DNA of 64,000 bases, taken from assembly GCF_913777625.1 (NCBI RefSeq), contig NZ_CAJYTI010000006.1:61160-125159 (forward strand), given 5' to 3'. Under the pieces are notes generated by a model. It did not search any database, was not told the origin of the DNA, and saw only the letters and a program-made list of their open reading frames with translations. The position numbers were made by a program, and so were the translations under genes. This document shows positions 27,591 through 37,012 of this stretch, piece by piece (within the stretch, counting starts at the first letter, position 1; every line of letters begins with the position of its first letter). Source of the stretch: an uncultured Sphingomonas sp. (GTDB lineage: Bacteria; Pseudomonadota; Alphaproteobacteria; Sphingomonadales; Sphingomonadaceae).

Positions 27591-29357
27591 TCATTCCGCC
27601 CATGCAGCATCTTCGATGTGCAATTCTGCCGCGGGGCGGCTTCCCCATGTGTCGACCTTGGCCCGGCCTGCCAGCCAGAGCCGACGGTGGGAGGGGGCGG
27701 AGAGCAGCGCCTGGCCCAGCTCGGTATCGGCCTGACGGAAGGCGACGGCCTTGAGACTGCGCCCGTCGGCGCCCGCGACGATCACCCGGACATGACCGCC
27801 GCTGCCTACCACATCGGCCCTGAGCACTCGCACCGGACCGGCTGCGATCCGCGGCGCCGGCCAGCCCATGCCATAGGGGCCGCCGGCGTCCATCGCCTCG
27901 ACGAGCGTCGGGTTTACGCCCGCCGGGCTCAGCACCGCATCGAGCAGCAATGCGCGTTCACCCCGCGCTTCGGCGATTCGCTCCGCCAGCCGCGAGTCGA
28001 GAAAGGCGGCGAGTTCCTCGACCCGCTCACCGGCAATGGTGACGCCGCAGGCCATGGCGTGGCCGCCGCCGGCGATCAGCAGACCGGCATCCTTGGCGGC
28101 GAGCACGGCCGCGCCGAGATCGACCCCCGGGATCGAGCGCCCCGAGCCCTTGCCGATGCCGTCCTCGCCGATCGCGATCACCAGCGCCGGACGGCCGAAT
28201 TTCTCCTTCAGCCGCCCCGCGACGATGCCGATCACGCCGGGATGCCAGCCGTTGCCTGCGACCAGCGCCACCATCCGGTCGCCGCCGGCCAGGCACAGCG
28301 ATTCGGCCGCCGTCTGGACCTCCGCCTCGATCGCGCGGCGCTCTTCGTTGAGCAAGTCGAGCTCGGCGGCGATCGCACGGGCTTCGGCCGGATCACGGGT
28401 GGTGAGCAGCCGTACCCCCAGGTCCGACTTGCCGACACGGCCGCCGGCATTGATGCGGGGCCCGAGGGCGAAGCCGAGATCGGTGCAGGTCGGCGCGCGC
28501 GTAAGGCGCGACGCCTCGATCAGCGCCGCCAGCCCGATATTGCGACGCTGCGCCATCACCTTCAGCCCCTGCGCGACGAATGCGCGGTTGAGGCCGCGGA
28601 GCTGCGCCACATCGGCTACCGTGCCGAGCGCCACGATATCGAGCAGGTCGAGCAGACGGGGCTCTGCCCGGCCGGTGAAATAGCCGCGCGCGCGCAGCAC
28701 CCGCACGAGCGCGGCGCCCAGCAGGAACGCGACACCCACCGCGGCGAGATGCCCGTGCTCGGCGCCCTCGGTCTCGTCGAGCCGGTTGGGATTGACCAGC
28801 GCATGGGCGACGGGCAGCTCGGTTGCGCATTTGTGATGGTCGACGACGATCACGTCCGCGTCCACCGCGCGCGCCATCGCCAGCGCCTCGAACGCCTGCG
28901 CACCACAATCGACGGTGACGATCAACCCGTGTCCCTGCTGCTTCAGCCGGACGAGCGCCTCGCCCGAGGGACCATAGCCCTCCATCAGCCGATCGGGAAT
29001 GTACGGGGTGGCCTCCAGCCCGAGATCGCGCAGCAGGAGGATCAGCAGCGCGGCGGACGTGGCGCCGTCGACATCATAATCCCCGAAGATGGCGATCCGC
29101 TCGCGCGCCTCCACCGCATCTGCAAGCCGCCCGGCGGCGCGGTCCATGTCGCGGAAGATCGAAGGGTCCGGCATGAAGGCGCGGATGCTGGGGGTGCGGT
29201 GCCGCTCGAGGTCGGCGCGGTCGACTCCGCGGGTGAGGAGCAACTGGGTGACGAGATCGTCGGGGGCGAAACCGGGGTCGCGCGCATCGGCGGCGAGCCC
29301 GCGCCAGCGCCAGGGCTGGCCGAGGATCGAACGGTGAACGTTGAGGGCAGGGGACAT
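27591..29357 (-). CDS. recJ: Single-stranded-DNA-specific 5'-3' exonuclease RecJ
   Basis: 588 residues. RecJ degrades single-stranded DNA 5' to 3' in RecF-pathway recombination and mismatch and base excision repair. The DHH-superfamily metal motifs are present: IAIFGDYDVDGATSAALL (motif I), VTVDCGAQAFEAL, ADVIVVDHHKC (motif III, DHH), LDIVALGTVADV, and the DHHA1 domain with GRSIPGVDLGAAVLAAKDAGLLIAGGGHAMACGVTI. An OB-fold C-terminal domain follows. I start at ATG 29357 (MSPALNVHRSILGQPWRWRG), which aligns with family N-termini; the longer frame has non-RecJ residues. Its 3' end points at tRNA-Glu. Confidence 0.96.
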   Translation of the reverse strand: MSPALNVHRSILGQPWRWRGLAADARDPGFAPDDLVTQLLLTRGVDRADLERHRTPSIRAFMPDPSIFRDMDRAAGRLADAVEARERIAIFGDYDVDGATSAALLILLLRDLGLEATPYIPDRLMEGYGPSGEALVRLKQQGHGLIVTVDCGAQAFEALAMARAVDADVIVVDHHKCATELPVAHALVNPNRLDETEGAEHGHLAAVGVAFLLGAALVRVLRARGYFTGRAEPRLLDLLDIVALGTVADVAQLRGLNRAFVAQGLKVMAQRRNIGLAALIEASRLTRAPTCTDLGFALGPRINAGGRVGKSDLGVRLLTTRDPAEARAIAAELDLLNEERRAIEAEVQTAAESLCLAGGDRMVALVAGNGWHPGVIGIVAGRLKEKFGRPALVIAIGEDGIGKGSGRSIPGVDLGAAVLAAKDAGLLIAGGGHAMACGVTIAGERVEELAAFLDSRLAERIAEARGERALLLDAVLSPAGVNPTLVEAMDAGGPYGMGWPAPRIAAGPVRVLRADVVGSGGHVRVIVAGADGRSLKAVAFRQADTELGQALLSAPSHRRLWLAGRAKVDTWGSRPAAELHIEDAAWAE

Positions 29358-29406
29358 GCCCCCGATGTGGCCGGTGCGCCCCGCGATGTCGAGGGGCGCC
29401 CGATGC

Positions 29407-30132
29407 TCAGTCCGTATCGGCGTCGACCACGCCCGAGCGGTAGGTCTGGATCGGAGCCTTGATCCAGGCCTCTTCGCGGAACCACTTGGTGATGATGTAC
29501 TTGGTTCCCTCCACGACACGCATGCCCTCGTGCAGCGTGTCGTAGTTCGGGCTGCCGTCAGCGAGCATGTTGTTCCAGATCACCAGCAGCCGCCGCTTTG
29601 GCCTGAAGCGGATGCCGGCGCGCGGGAACCAGGTGGCGCCGCCTTCCTCGACATCGTTGAGATAGGCCATCGCGGTCCAGGTGCGCTGGCCGCCGGTCTC
29701 CAGCATCTTGTCCCAATAGCCGCTGCCCTCGTGGAAATAATCGCAGTGCGCGCGGAACTGCTGGTTGGGCGCGTAGCGCTGGCCCTGCATCGTCTCGGCA
29801 TTTTCCGGCGGGATACCCAGCAGATCGGCGATGCGGTCGTCGATCGCCTGGATCTCGGGCGACCAGCGATACAGGTCCGAGCTGTGGCTGGTGCGATAGT
29901 CGGGATCGTCGGTCGCGGCGAGCAGCGTGGAGGGGCGGGCGTTGCTGTCGATCAGCGCCATCAGCATGTCGCACTCGGCATCGCTGAAGAAATCGGGGTA
30001 GGTGTAGATCTGGGCGAGATCCACCTTGGCGCGGCGGACATTGGGGTTGGCGTCCAGCCGTGCCGCTACCTCGCGCCCGATCTGTGCCCGAAGTGGGGAG
30101 GGCGATCCCTTGCTGTTGCCGTTCGTCTTGCT
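29407..30132 (-). CDS. Prolyl 4-hydroxylase-like 2OG-Fe(II) oxygenase
   Basis: 241 residues from GTG 30132 (an in-frame start at 30177 is also open). The double-stranded beta-helix fold shows the iron ligands His and Asp in RAHCDYFHE and the distal His in LHEGMRVVEG, followed by the 2-oxoglutarate-binding Lys in TKYIITKWFRE. This matches the bacterial P4H family (P4Hc domain). It uses O2 and 2-oxoglutarate to hydroxylate proline or another residue. The bacterial substrate is unknown; EF-Tu and collagen-like proteins are known cases elsewhere. It sits 49 bp upstream of recJ on the same strand. Confidence 0.9.
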   Translation of the reverse strand, partial: SKTNGNSKGSPSPLRAQIGREVAARLDANPNVRRAKVDLAQIYTYPDFFSDAECDMLMALIDSNARPSTLLAATDDPDYRTSHSSDLYRWSPEIQAIDDRIADLLGIPPENAETMQGQRYAPNQQFRAHCDYFHEGSGYWDKMLETGGQRTWTAMAYLNDVEEGGATWFPRAGIRFRPKRRLLVIWNNMLADGSPNYDTLHEGMRVVEGTKYIITKWFREEAWIKAPIQTYRSGVVDADTD

Positions 30133-30207
30133 CACCGGCGAACTCTTTGCCGGCCGGCGGCGCGATTGCAAGGGCAAGGGGCCGACATCGCTGCCGGCCC
30201 CTGCGGC

Positions 30208-31107
30208 TTACCAGAAGATCCCATAGATCACGTCGACCACCTGGCCGGTGTCGACATCGACGAGCAGGGCATCGTCATAATAGCGGACCCAGCGATACGG
30301 CCCCCAGACGTCGGGCAGGCGATAGGAATAGGGATCGCTGATCCAGTATTGCGGCGCGAACAGGAACGTGTCGATGCGGTAGCCGATCGAGAAGCGGCGA
30401 TAGCCATAGCTCCAGCGCGCCGGCGGATAATAACGCGGCAGGCGGTAGATGCCGCGATTATAGTCACGGTAGGACCGCCAGTCATAGCGGCTGTCGCTCC
30501 GCCAGCCATTGTTCCAGATGCCACGATTGCCCTGCCAGCGCTCGCCGCGGTCCCAGTCACGGCGATCGTTCCAGCCGCGATTGCCGTCGCGGCGACCCCA
30601 GTCGCGATCGCGGTTCCAGTCGGGGCGCGGCTGGGTGTTCCAGCGCGGGTCCCGCCAGTTCTGGTCGCGACGGACGTCGCCGCGGTTCTGCCAATCGGGG
30701 CGATCGCCACCGCGCCAGTCGCGCTGGGGCTGGCCGGGAACGCCTTGCGGCTGCTGGAAGGCGGGGCGCGCCTGCCCGTCCGGGCGGCGCCAGTCGCCGC
30801 GATCCTGCGCCTGCGGCAAGTTGTTGGGACGCATCCAGCCCGGATTGCCCTGCGGACGCTGCCAGTTGCCGCCATTCTGCGGCTGCGGCTGGGATTGCGG
30901 CTGCGGGCCACCCTGCGGGCGCTGCCAATTGCCGCCTGTCTGCGGTTGGCCCTGCGGCCGCTGCCAGCCCTGGCCACCCTGCGGGCGACCGCCTTCGGGG
31001 CGGCTCCAGCCACCATTGCCGCGATGGTCGCCGCGATCCTGCGCGAGGGCGGCGGCGGGAACCAGCGCGGTTGCGGCTGCGATCGCCGCCAACAGCATCC
31101 TCTTCAT
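30208..31107 (-). CDS. RcnB-family periplasmic protein with Trp/Arg/Gln-rich repeats
   Basis: 299 residues with a signal peptide (MKRMLLAAIAAATALVPAAALAQ). I start it at ATG 31107, because the upstream in-frame start precedes the signal. Residues ~25-120 contain six or more degenerate copies of a WxRPxG-type unit (GWQRPQGQP, NWQRPQGGP, NWQRPQGNP, WMRPNN, DWRRPDG). A second Trp/Arg/Asp-rich stretch follows (RDWGRRDGNRGWNDRRDWDRG). The C-terminus (YRIDTFLFAPQYWISDPYSYRLPDVWGPYRWVRYYDDALLVDVDTGQVVDVIYGIFW) is the RcnB domain. E. coli RcnB modulates Ni/Co efflux; the role here is not shown. Confidence 0.88.
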   Translation of the reverse strand: MKRMLLAAIAAATALVPAAALAQDRGDHRGNGGWSRPEGGRPQGGQGWQRPQGQPQTGGNWQRPQGGPQPQSQPQPQNGGNWQRPQGNPGWMRPNNLPQAQDRGDWRRPDGQARPAFQQPQGVPGQPQRDWRGGDRPDWQNRGDVRRDQNWRDPRWNTQPRPDWNRDRDWGRRDGNRGWNDRRDWDRGERWQGNRGIWNNGWRSDSRYDWRSYRDYNRGIYRLPRYYPPARWSYGYRRFSIGYRIDTFLFAPQYWISDPYSYRLPDVWGPYRWVRYYDDALLVDVDTGQVVDVIYGIFW

Positions 31108-31214
31108 CGAACCATTCTCCCGTGGCAGCGGCAAAGTCGCCGCGCCGATGCTGCCCTAGTACGCGCGTCCGGCTGAGCCGGTTCTGAACTCAACGGTCAG
31201 CCAATTGAAAGTTT

Positions 31215-31688
31215 TCATTCGTCCTCGGCCGGGTCACCGCGGGCGACGCGGGCTGCGTCCTGAATGGCGGCGACCAGTCGCGGATAGATGCCGCATCGGC
31301 AGATATTGGGGATACCCTGGCGCACGTCTTCCTCGGACGGATTGCGATTGGTGCGGATCAGCACGGCCGCCGCCATCACCATACCGGGAATGCAATAGCC
31401 GCACTGGACGAGGTTGGCGGCGAGGAAGGCCTGCTGCACCGGATGGCTGCGATCGGCCGAGAGACCTTCGATGGTGGTGACGAACGTGCCTTCGATCGCG
31501 CCGATCGTTTCGCGGCAGGCAAGGCGCGCGGCGCCATCGATATCGACGGTGCAGGCGCCGCAATCGCCGGTGCCGCAGCCATATTTGGTGCCAGTGAGGT
31601 TGGAGGCGTCCCGCAATGCCCAAAGGAGGGGCGTCTGCGGATCCATGTCGTACTGGACCGGCTGGTTGTTGACGGTGAACCGAGTCAT
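31215..31688 (-). CDS. [2Fe-2S] subunit of a xanthine-oxidase-family hydroxylase (IorA-like), unpaired
   Basis: 157 residues of the aldehyde/isoquinoline oxidoreductase small-subunit type. The plant-ferredoxin cluster motif KYGCGTGDCGACTVDIDG plus the fourth Cys in RLACRET bind the first cluster. QCGYCIPGMVM and ICRCGIYPRL bind the second. Such subunits pass electrons from a molybdopterin large subunit. No large subunit, FAD subunit or MoCo gene lies next to it. A large subunit encoded elsewhere is likely, since in-frame Cys and length (150-160) look intact. It precedes rcnB on the same strand and is divergent from the dioxygenase gene. Confidence 0.92.
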   Translation of the reverse strand: MTRFTVNNQPVQYDMDPQTPLLWALRDASNLTGTKYGCGTGDCGACTVDIDGAARLACRETIGAIEGTFVTTIEGLSADRSHPVQQAFLAANLVQCGYCIPGMVMAAAVLIRTNRNPSEEDVRQGIPNICRCGIYPRLVAAIQDAARVARGDPAEDE

Positions 31689-31766
31689 GCCCGCGATCCT
31701 AGCGGGAAACGACGGGTTTCCGAAACGGCCATTGTCCGAACCGGGTTGCCGCGCGACATCTGACGC

Positions 31767-32567
31767 ATGACCCTACCCGCACTCTTCCTCCCGCATGGCG
31801 GCGGCCCCTGTTTCTTCATGGATCCCGCCGGTGGCCCGCCCGACCCGATGTGGCGGCCGATGCAGGCCTATCTCGCGGGACTGATCGCCAGCCTGCCGGA
31901 GCGCCCGCGTGCGATCCTGCTGGTCTCGGGGCATTGGGAGGAGCGCGACGTCACCGTGCATGTCGGCGACGGGCAGCCCCTGCTGTTCGATTATTACGGT
32001 TTCCCGGCGCATACCTATGATCTGCGCTGGGGCGCGCCGGGCGCCCCCGACGTCGCGATGCGCGCCAAGGCGCTGCTCGATGCCGCGGGCTTCGCCACCG
32101 GCATCGAGCGGGAGCGCGGCTGGGATCATGGGGTGTTCATCCCGATGAAGGTCGCCGTGCCGGATGCGGATATTCCCCTTGCACAACTGTCCCTGCGCGG
32201 GGACCTCGACCCCGCGGCGCATGTCGCGATCGGCAGGGCGCTGGCGCCCCTGCGCGACGAAGGCGTGCTGATCGTCGGCTCGGGCATGAGCTTCCACAAT
32301 CTGCGAGTCCGCGGACCCCAGGCGACACCCTATGCCGATGCTTGGGACGCAGCGCTCGTCACCGCCGCCACCGACCCCGATCCCGCGCGCCGGGAAGCGC
32401 GGATCATCGCCTGGCGTGCGCTTCCCTATGCCGCGTTCGCCCATCCGCGCGAGGAGCATCTCCTGCCCCTGATGGTCGCGCTCGGCGCAGGCGGCGAGGG
32501 GCCAGCCGAATGCGACTATCGCGACCATGTGCTTGGCTGGGCGGTGAGCGGCTTTCGCTTCGGATGA
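31767..32567 (+). CDS. LigB/DODA-type class III extradiol dioxygenase
   Basis: 266 residues. The fold and residues match the 4,5-DOPA dioxygenase/YgiD family: FLPHGGGPCFF near the N-terminus, LLVSGHWEERD, and RGWDHGVFIPMKVA provide metal-binding and active-site His. GSGMSFHNLR and AFAHPREEHLLPLMVALGAG complete the signature. The enzymes cleave catecholic rings next to the hydroxyls with Fe(II) or Zn. The natural substrate in bacteria is usually unknown. It is convergent with the class II aldolase gene. Confidence 0.9.
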   Translation: MTLPALFLPHGGGPCFFMDPAGGPPDPMWRPMQAYLAGLIASLPERPRAILLVSGHWEERDVTVHVGDGQPLLFDYYGFPAHTYDLRWGAPGAPDVAMRAKALLDAAGFATGIERERGWDHGVFIPMKVAVPDADIPLAQLSLRGDLDPAAHVAIGRALAPLRDEGVLIVGSGMSFHNLRVRGPQATPYADAWDAALVTAATDPDPARREARIIAWRALPYAAFAHPREEHLLPLMVALGAGGEGPAECDYRDHVLGWAVSGFRFG

Positions 32568-32626
32568 GCATTTTCTAGTCGCCACCGCGCGGGTGACGGC
32601 TAGGGAAATGCGCGGAGAGCAGCGGG

Positions 32627-32653
32627 CATGCCTTCACGACACCTGAAGGCATG
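32627..32653. terminator. Perfect 10-bp hairpin between convergent genes
   Basis: CATGCCTTCA (32627-32636) and TGAAGGCATG (32644-32653) around CGACACC. It starts one base after the aldolase stop codon on the minus strand. No T-run is present on either strand, so it is a terminator or mRNA-end stabiliser of uncertain strength. Confidence 0.45.
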
Positions 32654-33415
32654 TCACTCCCGCCAGCTGCGGTCGATCCGGTCGACCAGCCGCACCATCG
32701 CCGCGAAGTCGGCCGCGCCGGGCCCTCCCGGCACCTGCGCCATGTGCACGTCGCGCTGGTGGACAGCGACGACCTCGGGCGCGATCTCGATCGGCTGACC
32801 CATGCTCATCGTCGCGACCTGGATCTCGCACGCGCGCTGCAGCGCCCAGTGCTTGACGAACGCTTCGGGCAAGGTCCGCCCCATGGCGAGGATACCGTGG
32901 TTGCGCAGCAGCATCACCCGCTTGTCGCCGAGATGCGCAAGCAGCCGTTCGCCCTCCTCGTCGCGCACGGTGACGCCTTCGAAATCATGGTAGGCGATCT
33001 GGCCGATGAAGTTGCAGGCGTAGAAGTTGGTTGGCCGCAGCCCGCCTTCCAGCGAGGCGACCGCCATGCCGGCGGTAGTGTGGCTGTGCATGATGCAGTG
33101 CGCATCGGGCAGGTGCCGGTGGAACAGCGCATGCTGGACGAAGCCCGCGCGGTTCACCGGATAGGATGAGTCGTCCAGCGTGTTGCCGTCGATGTCGATC
33201 TTGACGAGGTTGGAGGCCTTCACCTCGCTGAAGTGCAGCCCGAAGGGGTTGATCAGGAACGCGCCTTCCTGGTCGGGCAGCTTCACCGTGATATGGTTGT
33301 AGATCATCTCGGACCAGCCGAGCATGTCGAATACGCGGTAGCAGGCGGCGAGTTGCTGCCGTGCCTCCCATTCGGCGTCGCTGACCTGGGACGTGGGGGC
33401 GAGCGCGGTTGCCAT
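32654..33415 (-). CDS. Class II aldolase/adducin-family protein
   Basis: 253 residues from ATG 33415, which has a strong GGAGAGG seven bases upstream. Zn-binding histidines lie in IMHSHTTAGMAV and RNHGILAMGRTL. The pattern YNHITVKLPDQEGAFLINPFGLHFSEVKASNLVKIDIDG is that of the adducin-like class II aldolase group rather than fuculose-phosphate aldolase. Members of this branch lack a clear assigned substrate. It lies 66 bp downstream of the PccR-like regulator on the same strand, so it may be read through from it. Confidence 0.88.
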   Translation of the reverse strand: MATALAPTSQVSDAEWEARQQLAACYRVFDMLGWSEMIYNHITVKLPDQEGAFLINPFGLHFSEVKASNLVKIDIDGNTLDDSSYPVNRAGFVQHALFHRHLPDAHCIMHSHTTAGMAVASLEGGLRPTNFYACNFIGQIAYHDFEGVTVRDEEGERLLAHLGDKRVMLLRNHGILAMGRTLPEAFVKHWALQRACEIQVATMSMGQPIEIAPEVVAVHQRDVHMAQVPGGPGAADFAAMVRLVDRIDRSWRE

Positions 33416-33481
33416 GGCACCTCTCCAAATTTCTCTTTTCGAGCTTCGGGTATGCCATGAAGCAGCCGGCAGCCGCAAGCG

Positions 33482-34909
33482 TCAGCGGAACCCGTAGGGC
33501 ACTGCCCGGCGGCGATCGGGGTCGATCTCGATCACCGATCCTGCAGGCGGGAAGGCGCGCTGGTCGCAGTCGAGGCGGGGGCAGATGCGACACGAGGCGC
33601 CGATCGGCGTCGCGGCGCCGCCGGTGCGCAGCGCATCGGCATAGACGAAGTCGGCGGCATGCGCCTCCTCGCACCCCAGTGCGACCGCATAGCGGCGCGG
33701 CGGGCGGCTGAAGCTGCCCGAGGGTTTCACCAACCCCTTGGCCATCGAGACATAGCGTGTCCCGTCCGGCATTTCGGCGAGCTGGACCAGGATGCGGTCC
33801 GGGATGGCGACCGCCTCATGCACGATCCACAGCGGACAGGCGCCGCCCAGCGCGGCGAATTGCAGCCGCGTCGCCGAATGCCGTTTGGTGATGTTGCCCG
33901 CCATGTCGACCCGGCAGAAAAACATCGGCAACCCCTGCGCGCCGGGCCGCTGCAGCGTCGAAAGCCGGTGGCAGGCCTGCTCGAAGCTCACCGCGAAGCG
34001 TTGGCGCAGGCGGTCGATGTCGTGGCGAACTTCATAGGCGGCAGCCCGGAAGCGGCCATACGGCATCAGCAGGGCACCCGCGGCGTAATTGGCGAGCCCG
34101 ACGCTCAGCAATTCGCGCGCCGCCGGGGAGGCGAGCCCGGCGCGGTCGATCACCAGCCGCATCTCGTTGGCGAATTCGTAGCGCACCAGCCGGTGGGCGA
34201 GCAGAAAGGCGCGGCTCTCCGGTGGCAGGGCATGGTTGAGCGCCAGCGTTCGCGCGCCCTCATCGAACCGACTGAGCTCGCTGCCGTCCCCTTGCGCGCC
34301 GATCACCCGCACGCCGTGCCACAGCCGCAGCCGGTCCTCGAAGGCGCGGACGACATTGTCGTCGTCGAGCGCCAGCGCGTCGGCCAGCAGCTCCGCCGAG
34401 CGATCGATCGCATCGATGTAATTGCCCTCGGCCTGGAACCAGTCGCGCACTTCCTCCCAGGGCAGCGGCGCGGCGTCGCCCGCGCCGGTGTCGAAGCGGT
34501 CGTCGAGCACGCGCAGCTGCTCCTGGCTGCGACGATAGGCATCGTGCAACGCGACCATTCGCCGGGCGAGCAGGGGCTGCTGCTCGATGCCGCGGCGAAT
34601 ATCGGCCTCGTCGATCCGGTCGGCGGGTACGCTGCTGTCGGTCGCAGCGTCGATCGCGCGGAGCAGCGCAGCGGTCCCGCCCTCGCCGTTAATCTCGGCC
34701 GCCTCGACGGGAAACTCGCGGGCCAGCGCCAGCAACACGCCGTCGGTGATCGGCCGATCATTGTTCTCGATCTGCGAGAGATAGGAGACGGAAATGCCCA
34801 ATCGCTGCGCCATTCCCGCCTGCGGGATGCTCAGACGGCGTCTCAAGTCGCGTAGTCGGAAGCCTTCGAACAGACGGCGGCGGGGCGGTGGCGGGAGGTG
34901 GCTGGCCAT
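33482..34909 (-). CDS. pccR: ScfR-family transcriptional regulator (PccR/RamB/MccR type)
   Basis: 475 residues from ATG 34909. An N-terminal XRE helix-turn-helix ([33 protein letters not shown], about residues 18-50) is followed by an IrrE/ImmA-type peptidase-like domain ([14 protein letters not shown] region). A C-terminal Cys-rich ligand domain follows ([19 protein letters not shown]). Short-chain fatty acyl-CoA regulators (PccR, MccR, RamB) have this layout and sense acyl-CoAs. It is divergent from pccB, with TTTGCAA motifs between, as for Rhodobacter PccR, which controls pccB. The symbol is given by analogy. Whether it activates or represses is not visible here. Confidence 0.88.
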   Translation of the reverse strand: MASHLPPPPRRRLFEGFRLRDLRRRLSIPQAGMAQRLGISVSYLSQIENNDRPITDGVLLALAREFPVEAAEINGEGGTAALLRAIDAATDSSVPADRIDEADIRRGIEQQPLLARRMVALHDAYRRSQEQLRVLDDRFDTGAGDAAPLPWEEVRDWFQAEGNYIDAIDRSAELLADALALDDDNVVRAFEDRLRLWHGVRVIGAQGDGSELSRFDEGARTLALNHALPPESRAFLLAHRLVRYEFANEMRLVIDRAGLASPAARELLSVGLANYAAGALLMPYGRFRAAAYEVRHDIDRLRQRFAVSFEQACHRLSTLQRPGAQGLPMFFCRVDMAGNITKRHSATRLQFAALGGACPLWIVHEAVAIPDRILVQLAEMPDGTRYVSMAKGLVKPSGSFSRPPRRYAVALGCEEAHAADFVYADALRTGGAATPIGASCRICPRLDCDQRAFPPAGSVIEIDPDRRRAVPYGFR

Positions 34910-34921
34910 GGGTCCGCATAG

Positions 34922-34965
34922 TCTGCAAACCATGCTGCCGCAACTTTGCAACATTGCATTTGCAG
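34922..34965. promoter_or_regulatory. Putative PccR operator with TTTGCAA-type motifs
   Basis: The short pccR-pccB gap holds three related motifs: TGCAAA (34924-34929), CAACTTTGCAAC (34941-34952) and TTTGCA (34959-34964). CAACTTTGCAA fits the RamB consensus (ACTTTGCAAA) and the TTTGCAAA motif reported for Rhodobacter PccR. Function is inferred from pattern and context. Confidence 0.65.
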
Positions 34966-35012
34966 GCTCGGCATGGCCCGGTGCACAAGCCGCCCCACGG
35001 AGAGTAATGCCA

Positions 35013-36539
35013 ATGTCGTCGACGATCGAGGAACTGGAACGCCGCCGTGCTGCCGCCCGCCTGGGCGGTGGCCAGAAGCGTGTCGACGCGCAACACGCCA
35101 AGGGCAAGCTGACCGCCCGCGAGCGGCTCGAGGTGCTGCTGGATCAGGGCAGCTTCGAGGAGCTCGACATGTATGTCGAGCACAACTGCACCGATTTCGG
35201 CATGGAGGCCCAGGTGATCCCCGGCGACGGCGTGGTCACAGGGTCGGGCACGATCAACGGCCGCCTCGTCTTTGTGTTCAGCCAGGATTTCACCGTGTTC
35301 GGTGGCTCGCTGTCGGAGCGGCACGCGCAGAAGATCTGCAAGATCATGGACATGGCGATGAAGGTCGGCGCGCCGGTGATCGGTCTGAACGACAGCGGCG
35401 GCGCCCGGATCCAGGAGGGCGTCGCGTCGCTCGGCGGCTATGCCGAAGTATTTCAACGTAATGTGCTGGCTTCGGGCGTGATCCCGCAGCTTTCGCTCAT
35501 CATGGGCCCCTGTGCCGGCGGTGCCGTCTACAGCCCCGCGATGACCGATTTCATCTTCATGGTGAAAGACAGCAGTTACATGTTTGTCACCGGCCCGGAT
35601 GTAGTGAAGACCGTTACCAACGAGATCGTCACGCAGGAGGAACTGGGTGGAGCGGTGACGCATACCACGAAGTCGGGGGTCGCTGACGTGGCCTTCGAGA
35701 ACGATATCGAGGCGCTGCTCGCGGCCCGCGACTTCGTGGACTTCCTTCCCGCCTCGAACCGCGAGGCGCCGCCCGAGCGCGCCAGCGACGATCCGTGGGA
35801 TCGGATCGACGAGAGCCTCGATACGATCATCCCGCCGAACGCCAACCAGCCGTACGACATGCACGAGCTGATCCGGAAGACGCTCGACGAGGGCGAGTTC
35901 TTCGAGCTCCAGCCTGCCCATGCCGGCAATATCCTGATCGGTTTCGGCCGGATCGAGGGGCGCACGGTGGGCGTGGTGGCGAACCAACCGATGGTGCTGG
36001 CAGGCTGCCTAGACATCAACGCCTCCAAGAAGGCCGCGCGGTTCGTGCGCTTCTGCGACGCGTTCGAGATCCCGATCGTCACCTTCGTTGACGTGCCGGG
36101 CTTCCTGCCAGGGGTGGGGCAGGAGCATTCGGGCATCATCAAGCACGGCGCCAAGCTGCTCTTCGCCTATGCCGAGGCGACGGTGCCGAAGATAACGGTG
36201 ATCACGCGGAAAGCCTATGGCGGCGCGTACGACGTGATGGCCTCCAAGCATCTGCGCGGCGACCTCAACTATGCCTGGCCGACCGCCGAGATCGCGGTGA
36301 TGGGCGCCAAGGGCGCGGTAGAGATCATCTTCCGGGGCAGGACGCCGGAGGAAATAGCCGAGCGCACCGCCGAATATGAGCGCCGCTTCGCCAACCCCTT
36401 TGTCGCGGCGAGCAAGGGTTTCGTCGACGAGGTGATCATGCCGCACTCCACGCGGCGCCGGATCGCGCTGGGGCTTCGCAAGCTGCGGGGAAAGCAGCTC
36501 GAGAACCCCTGGAAGAAGCACGACAATATCCCGCTGTGA
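35013..36539 (+). CDS. pccB: Propionyl-CoA carboxylase beta (carboxyltransferase) subunit
   Basis: 508 residues from ATG 35013, which is 8 bp after GGAGAG; ATG 35007 would be too close. It transfers CO2 from biotin to propionyl-CoA, giving methylmalonyl-CoA. The crotonase-fold carboxyltransferase N- and C-domains are complete: [47 protein letters not shown] and [50 protein letters not shown], the typical oxyanion-hole Gly/Ala pairs. Propionyl specificity follows from the operon (mutase, epimerase, PccA). The regulator is divergent. Confidence 0.96.
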   Translation: MSSTIEELERRRAAARLGGGQKRVDAQHAKGKLTARERLEVLLDQGSFEELDMYVEHNCTDFGMEAQVIPGDGVVTGSGTINGRLVFVFSQDFTVFGGSLSERHAQKICKIMDMAMKVGAPVIGLNDSGGARIQEGVASLGGYAEVFQRNVLASGVIPQLSLIMGPCAGGAVYSPAMTDFIFMVKDSSYMFVTGPDVVKTVTNEIVTQEELGGAVTHTTKSGVADVAFENDIEALLAARDFVDFLPASNREAPPERASDDPWDRIDESLDTIIPPNANQPYDMHELIRKTLDEGEFFELQPAHAGNILIGFGRIEGRTVGVVANQPMVLAGCLDINASKKAARFVRFCDAFEIPIVTFVDVPGFLPGVGQEHSGIIKHGAKLLFAYAEATVPKITVITRKAYGGAYDVMASKHLRGDLNYAWPTAEIAVMGAKGAVEIIFRGRTPEEIAERTAEYERRFANPFVAASKGFVDEVIMPHSTRRRIALGLRKLRGKQLENPWKKHDNIPL

Positions 36540-36562
36540 CGCGGATCTGATCGAGGACTGCG

Positions 36563-36982
36563 ATGAAACTCGGGCGTCTCAACCATGTCGGCGTTGCCAC
36601 GCCGTCGATCGAAGCGTCGATTGCCTTTTATCGCGACGTGATGGGCGCGACGGTGATCCGCGCGCCCTTCGACCTGCCGGCGCAGGGCGTCAAGGTGTGC
36701 TTCGTCGACACGCCCAACAGCCAGATCGAGCTGATCGAGCCACTGGGCGACACCTCGCCGATCCACGGCTTCCTGGCGAAGAATCCGGCGGGTGGGCAGC
36801 ATCACCTCTGCTATGAAGTGGCCGACATCCACGAGGCCAAGGCCTGGTTCGAGGCGAAGGGGTGCAGGCTGCTCGGCGAACCCCGCATCGGTGCGCACGG
36901 CACCCCGATCTTCTTCGTGCATCCCAAGGACATGGGCGGCGTCCTCACCGAAATCATGGAGACGCCGCGGGGCGAACATTGA
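36563..36982 (+). CDS. mce: Methylmalonyl-CoA epimerase
   Basis: 139-residue VOC-fold (glyoxalase-like) enzyme that converts (2S)- to (2R)-methylmalonyl-CoA. Metal ligands lie in KLGRLNHVGVATPSIEA, HHLCYEVADIHEAKAWFEAKG and the GGVLTEIMETP tail. The substrate-binding QIELIEPLGDTSPI stretch matches the family. It sits between pccB and the mutase, 23 bp after pccB, in the expected pathway order. Confidence 0.95.
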   Translation: MKLGRLNHVGVATPSIEASIAFYRDVMGATVIRAPFDLPAQGVKVCFVDTPNSQIELIEPLGDTSPIHGFLAKNPAGGQHHLCYEVADIHEAKAWFEAKGCRLLGEPRIGAHGTPIFFVHPKDMGGVLTEIMETPRGEH

Positions 36983-37012
36983 TATGAGCGCCTGCCTCCA
37001 GGGAGAAGAAGT

